Below, in pieces: positions 59,731 through 64,000 of a DNA stretch of 64,000 bases; within the stretch, counting starts at the first letter, position 1; each line of letters opens with the position of its first letter. Below the pieces are notes generated by a model. The model searched no databases and was not told the origin of the DNA. It worked only from the letters and a program-made list of their open reading frames with translations. The DNA lies in assembly GCF_963678635.1 (NCBI RefSeq), contig NC_087069.1:7264633-7328632 (forward strand). The letters run 5' to 3'. The stretch is from Symsagittifera roscoffensis (lineage: Eukaryota > Xenacoelomorpha > Acoela > Convolutidae). The position numbers and the translations under genes are program-made.

Positions 59731-62700
59731 AGAAACTCCAGATGATGATGAAATCTTTCCTTTTATAGTAGACGCAGATACTGATAGAGGACAACACATA
59801 TTTTGTCAAAATTTACTCGTAAATTTATTTGAACCCGGAATCAGTCCATGTAAAACAGAGTTCCCCGATGTAAAAATCAAAAGACAAATCATAGATCACT
59901 ATCTAAAAGATATATGCAACATAACACAACAGTATGGAATCTACTCCATAGAATTCACCTCACCAAACCATAATAATAGAAAATATACAATTCAAACAGA
60001 CGATCTTGATTTAGAATTTTCAAAAGTTTTTTCAGAATATATAAAAAGCATCCAATACCATAACTCACAAAGAGCAAACTCCATATTCACCAATGAAGTT
60101 TTCGCAATAATATATAGTTATATTTCGATATTAGAAAACGAAATCCCAATAACAAATGTCTCACCAAAAGAAACATCTAAACATTTGAAAGTACGACATG
60201 AAATCACACTACTCTCTAGTTATTTAAACATCATTAAAGAAAATTTCACGAAAGACGACGTTTCACAACATACAAAACACGATCTACAAAAAATTTTGGC
60301 ATGGTTCATAATAGATTATTTCACACACAATATTGATTTAATTGCACAAGCAAGAAAAAATTTTAGACCCCAAAATTCGAACGATGATACCGCTATCACA
60401 GAACAATCAGATTATGTTTGGGACCCCGAATGGTCTCATCCCGCATTTATAAGCTTTCCACAATCAATCTCAAGTCAAGCAATAGGTACAATATCTTACA
60501 TAAGAGATTATGTAAGAGTAATACCATTAACAATTGATGCAACACCATTAAACTATAATACATTTTTACCCGATACACAAAATAATAGTTTAAACTCTAC
60601 AGTTATACACAATGAAAACCTCAATGGAACTAGGAATCTTACTCAACAAGATATCCAGACACCATCACACTTCATAAATGAAGAAATTGTACACACAACA
60701 ACTACACAACAAAGTATTTCACCAATACGCCCAAATTTAACAACACCAAGAAATACAAATCCTTCACAAACACAGGTAACCTTACAATCAACCGTTAAAC
60801 CTTCGGTTGCCCCTAAATATTCACATATGGATTACCAAACATACAGACCCATGACAATACCACCAAAAACACGCAAAACATTCACTAGAAACAACTTTGC
60901 AGACCATAATTATAATTATACACATCCATCAAAAACATATAATCAACCACAAAGAAATTTTAACCAATATACAAGATCTCGAAATTGGGATAACCCAATG
61001 GCCCAACCTAATTCAACAAATTTCCAAACAAATCCTCCACGGGATCACAGTGAAAATTACCCATTTTTTCAACAAAATAAAAATAAAAAACAGACATCTT
61101 ATCAAATGGATTATTTATCCTCAGATGATGATTTCTTACAACCAGATATATTTCCACAAAATACTCAAGAATATCGTAGACAAGGAATACAGAGAACACG
61201 TACAAATCATAGAAATTTTTCTCCACAACCAATAGATGCACAAAATCAACAACCAATTCAACAACAAAATCCAATTAATACACAATCTTTTCAACCAATT
61301 CAACAACAAAATCCAATGACTGCACACTCGTATCAACCATCACAAATGCAAAATGAAATACCACTCCCATATTATCTCCAACAACATGAGATAACAAGAA
61401 ACCAACTTTCAAATTTTTCTCAAATGCCAAATGCAGCAGAATCATTACAAATGACAATGAATCCATACCTTATGGGTGGATCATCAATAACATCAAACAA
61501 ACCTTTAATGGTTTTCACAGGAACAGACCCTGAATACTCTGTAGAAGATTATTTAAATGCAGTAACAGCAAACCTGATTTTAAATATTGGACCTGAACCA
61601 ATTAATACGCCACTACATCAAAATTGGATACATCGACGCACAGCGTTAATACAAACAACCTTAGATGGCGCAGCCCAAAAATGGTTTTCAGTACTACCTC
61701 TAGAAATAAAATCAAACTGGAAAAGATTTACACAAGAATTTTCAAAAATGTTTGACTCCGAAAAAAACAAACAACAACAAAGAGTTTTATGTAATGAAAT
61801 TCGCAGATTACCAAACGAAACCATCAAGCAAATAGCAGTACGAATCGAAACACTAGTTCGAAAAGCATATTCATTAAATACACATGACTATAAAAACACA
61901 AAGATGACAGAAATCTTAATGATGACCTTAACACCACAATTAAGGAAAATAGCAATAAAAAAGAGAGCATCACATCCTTCTTCAATTCGAGAACCCGATT
62001 TAGATTTTCGAAAACTAGTAGACAAATTAGAACAAGCAGAAATCACGATGAAACTAGAAGAAACGGAAAATCTGAAATTACAATACGTTAACAGAATTGA
62101 AACGACTCCCACTAATATTAATAATATACAGGAATCAGAGACAGACCTCGTTGAAAAAATCACTGAAATACTCAATATCTACGAAAAGAACCCAAACTTT
62201 AAAGGCAAACCATCTTTCAAAAAATGGTGTAATTATTGCCGACGATACGGACATAGTATTTCCGAATGTAGACAAAAACAGCAAGATAATCAAAATAAAC
62301 CTCAAAAATATAAAGAACCAAATAAATCATTCTATCAATACATGAAAAAAGATCAAAATCTACCGAACAAAACAGTCCACAGCAACAACAGTTCAGGAAA
62401 ACCACTCCCGAACAATACAAATTATACAAGAAATCAATCACCATATAACTCAAGTTATAGAGGAAGATCACCAGAACGAAGAAACACGTATAATTCATCA
62501 CAAAATCACTACAATAGACCAAATAGTCGAAATAACTACTCCAGATCAAATTCAAACACACAACGATTTGTTTCTAGATCTAATTCCCAATCAAGAAATA
62601 ACTACTATCCAAACAACCAATCACGAAATTCATCATACAATAGGAATAGAAACTACTCCTATAATCGAAATAGAAGTTATTCAAACAACCGAAACCAGAA

Positions 62701-64000
62701 TTACCCGAACAATCGATCAAGGAATAACTCATATAATAGATCGAACTATAACAGACCAAACAATAATTACCAAAACAGATCGCGAAATAATTCACAAAAT
62801 CGACACCCAAGTTATAATAATCGTTATAGAAATTATTCCCAATCACCACACCGGAATAATAATAACTATAATAATTCTAATAATCGCCACAGAAGTAGTA
62901 CACCTAAACATCAAAGACAAATCAATCAAGTACAATCTAACCCAGAAACAACATCAGACCCTCCAGGTATTGATGACACAGTAACTGATACGTTACAACT
63001 CAATCAAATAAACTGTACATCATCAGATTCAGAAAGTGATACTGAAAACACTCTTTCTATCAATATGATAAAAGTCGAAAATGACTATGAATCTGTCATA
63101 TATGAACAACCCTTTTCATCACACATATATGAAAATCAATCAGAATTTCTTCAAAATTATTACACTACACCCATAAATTCCACACCAACGACGCAAGAAA
63201 CAAACGAGATTAACACTACAGATCAAACCAATAAAAATACCAAAACAAAATGCTTGAATACAAACCACATTTATCAAAATATACAAAAAGAACAACCCAA
63301 AGAAAAAATTTGGACAATACCATTTCTCTTAGAAAGCCCAAGAAATAAAGAATTTCAACCACCAGACCTTGAAATAGATTTTTTAATTGATTCAGGAGCA
63401 GAATCAAACATAATAAACATCCCCACATGGAATGAAATAAAAACTTTACACCCAAAGTTAATACCTCTTGAAACCTCCAGTAAGTTAGCAACAGCACAAG
63501 GATCAACATTGATAAACTACGGAAAAATCCAATTATTTCTCCTCCCCACCAGAACAATGGAACAAAGCAAAATTTTAAATAAGCCATTTAAACAAATATT
63601 CCATATCACTGACATTAAATATAATATCATTGGAATACCATTTATTTCGAAGTATATACCAACAATTAACATACTAAATAGTAAAATATTAATCAAAGAT
63701 AAATATACAAAAACAAAAGAAACATCCTTAACATTTTTTCAAAGATTAAATAAACAACCACCATTCTTTTCAAAATTCTACCCGATATTTAACAAACAAA
63801 GAAAACACCTAAAACCACTATCAGGAAATATCTATAATTTTTCAATCAAACAAGTTCACCAATATGATAAAGAACAAAACAAACAAAAATTTTATATGTC
63901 AGAATTTGAATTCAAACCTATTCATAAATTTTTCAAAATCACAATCTCATCCATAAAATATTTGAAAAATTCGAATTCCGATATCATTTCCTTACATGTC
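59705..64000 (+). CDS. gag-pol: Gag-Pol of copy C, open to the window edge (gag, protease)
   Basis: Start and all landmarks share one frame (59705, CCHC Cys at 62228, protease Asp at 63389), giving at least 1,432 codons without a stop that I can find. Order: ~640-residue N-terminal extension (Asn/Gln/Pro-rich), Retrotrans_gag-like core at about 640-790, CCHC knuckle C-x2-C-x4-H-x4-C at 842-855, a Ser/Asn/Arg/Tyr-rich tail to about 1130, then retropepsin with IDSGAES at about 1228-1234. RT would follow just outside the window. Gag forms the particle and binds RNA; the protease cuts the polyprotein. Single-frame gag-pol without a frameshift is found in some Metaviridae. Possibly still functional, but most of pol is unseen. 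Confidence 0.85.
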   Translation, partial: MSSTHTPGEETPDDDEIFPFIVDADTDRGQHIFCQNLLVNLFEPGISPCKTEFPDVKIKRQIIDHYLKDICNITQQYGIYSIEFTSPNHNNRKYTIQTDDLDLEFSKVFSEYIKSIQYHNSQRANSIFTNEVFAIIYSYISILENEIPITNVSPKETSKHLKVRHEITLLSSYLNIIKENFTKDDVSQHTKHDLQKILAWFIIDYFTHNIDLIAQARKNFRPQNSNDDTAITEQSDYVWDPEWSHPAFISFPQSISSQAIGTISYIRDYVRVIPLTIDATPLNYNTFLPDTQNNSLNSTVIHNENLNGTRNLTQQDIQTPSHFINEEIVHTTTTQQSISPIRPNLTTPRNTNPSQTQVTLQSTVKPSVAPKYSHMDYQTYRPMTIPPKTRKTFTRNNFADHNYNYTHPSKTYNQPQRNFNQYTRSRNWDNPMAQPNSTNFQTNPPRDHSENYPFFQQNKNKKQTSYQMDYLSSDDDFLQPDIFPQNTQEYRRQGIQRTRTNHRNFSPQPIDAQNQQPIQQQNPINTQSFQPIQQQNPMTAHSYQPSQMQNEIPLPYYLQQHEITRNQLSNFSQMPNAAESLQMTMNPYLMGGSSITSNKPLMVFTGTDPEYSVEDYLNAVTANLILNIGPEPINTPLHQNWIHRRTALIQTTLDGAAQKWFSVLPLEIKSNWKRFTQEFSKMFDSEKNKQQQRVLCNEIRRLPNETIKQIAVRIETLVRKAYSLNTHDYKNTKMTEILMMTLTPQLRKIAIKKRASHPSSIREPDLDFRKLVDKLEQAEITMKLEETENLKLQYVNRIETTPTNINNIQESETDLVEKITEILNIYEKNPNFKGKPSFKKWCNYCRRYGHSISECRQKQQDNQNKPQKYKEPNKSFYQYMKKDQNLPNKTVHSNNSSGKPLPNNTNYTRNQSPYNSSYRGRSPERRNTYNSSQNHYNRPNSRNNYSRSNSNTQRFVSRSNSQSRNNYYPNNQSRNSSYNRNRNYSYNRNRSYSNNRNQNYPNNRSRNNSYNRSNYNRPNNNYQNRSRNNSQNRHPSYNNRYRNYSQSPHRNNNNYNNSNNRHRSSTPKHQRQINQVQSNPETTSDPPGIDDTVTDTLQLNQINCTSSDSESDTENTLSINMIKVENDYESVIYEQPFSSHIYENQSEFLQNYYTTPINSTPTTQETNEINTTDQTNKNTKTKCLNTNHIYQNIQKEQPKEKIWTIPFLLESPRNKEFQPPDLEIDFLIDSGAESNIINIPTWNEIKTLHPKLIPLETSSKLATAQGSTLINYGKIQLFLLPTRTMEQSKILNKPFKQIFHITDIKYNIIGIPFISKYIPTINILNSKILIKDKYTKTKETSLTFFQRLNKQPPFFSKFYPIFNKQRKHLKPLSGNIYNFSIKQVHQYDKEQNKQKFYMSEFEFKPIHKFFKITISSIKYLKNSNSDIISLHV

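Larger units (their letters stand above)
57601..64000 (+). mobile_element. Copy C of the giant LTR element, 5' 6.4 kb
   Basis: Contains 5' LTR, PBS, ORF0, leader, ORF1, gag and protease, then runs off the window. All ORFs seen are intact, making this the best-preserved copy. It is oriented opposite to the adjacent protease-like gene. Confidence 0.94.

Noticed and set aside
60897-61235. 112-codon plus-strand ORF in copy C
   Set aside because: It is an Ile/His-rich alternative frame inside the open gag frame.
1-64000. Bacterial features such as operons, Shine-Dalgarno sites, CRISPR arrays or rRNA/tRNA genes
   Set aside because: The repeats are satellites and transposons, genes are spliced, and no intact tRNA or rRNA gene was recognised; the only tRNA-like sequence is the SINE head.

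Overview
This window is eukaryotic and almost certainly from a small invertebrate animal. It is AT-rich, has spliced host genes with large introns, a tRNA-derived SINE, MITE-like elements, satellite DNA and three copies of one retrovirus-like LTR element. Two of the host introns read best with a GA...AG boundary. GA-AG introns are known from the larvacean tunicate Oikopleura, which also carries env-bearing Ty3/gypsy elements, so a larvacean is my best guess, but it is only a guess.

Layout. 1-13249: the 3' 13.2 kb of element copy A. 13250-15824: host DNA with diverged direct repeats and a nested cluster of a terminal-inverted-repeat family (family M). 15825-34647: copy B, complete, with two LTRs, a primer-binding site and a 4-bp TTAT target duplication; it is 18.8 kb long. 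34648-37261: intergenic DNA with a hAT-like MITE and a SINE relic. 37262-48355: a C-type lectin gene (+) of three exons, whose roughly 10-kb second intron holds a 25-bp minisatellite and a 2.58-kb tandem duplication. 48356-54067: mostly non-coding DNA with a hairpin, a duplicated 475-bp block and a SINE. 54068-57332: three 3' exons of a trypsin-like gene (-) whose catalytic Asp and Ser positions are replaced. 57601-64000: the first 6.4 kb of copy C, inserted upstream of, and antisense to, the protease exons.

The centrepiece is the LTR element. Its order is LTR - PBS - ORF0 (77 aa) - leader - ORF1 (155 aa, basic) - gag-pol (CCHC, protease, RT, RNase H, integrase with GPY/F) - a 49-codon ORF - ORF-X (hydrophobic N-terminus plus Pro/Ser-rich region, needing a ~262-bp intron) - a 62-aa double-membrane-span ORF inside that intron - Env-like glycoprotein (~870 codons) - ORF4 (~603 codons, unknown) - a ~77-bp intron after the ORF4 stop - long 3' UTR - LTR. 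Reverse transcriptase and integrase are typical Ty3/gypsy (Metaviridae), but 18.8 kb and this many accessory ORFs are far outside the usual 5-10 kb. Copies A and B are broken by stops and frameshifts; copy C shows an open gag-protease frame to the window edge. The accessory ORFs differ between copies largely at synonymous sites, which points to real proteins.
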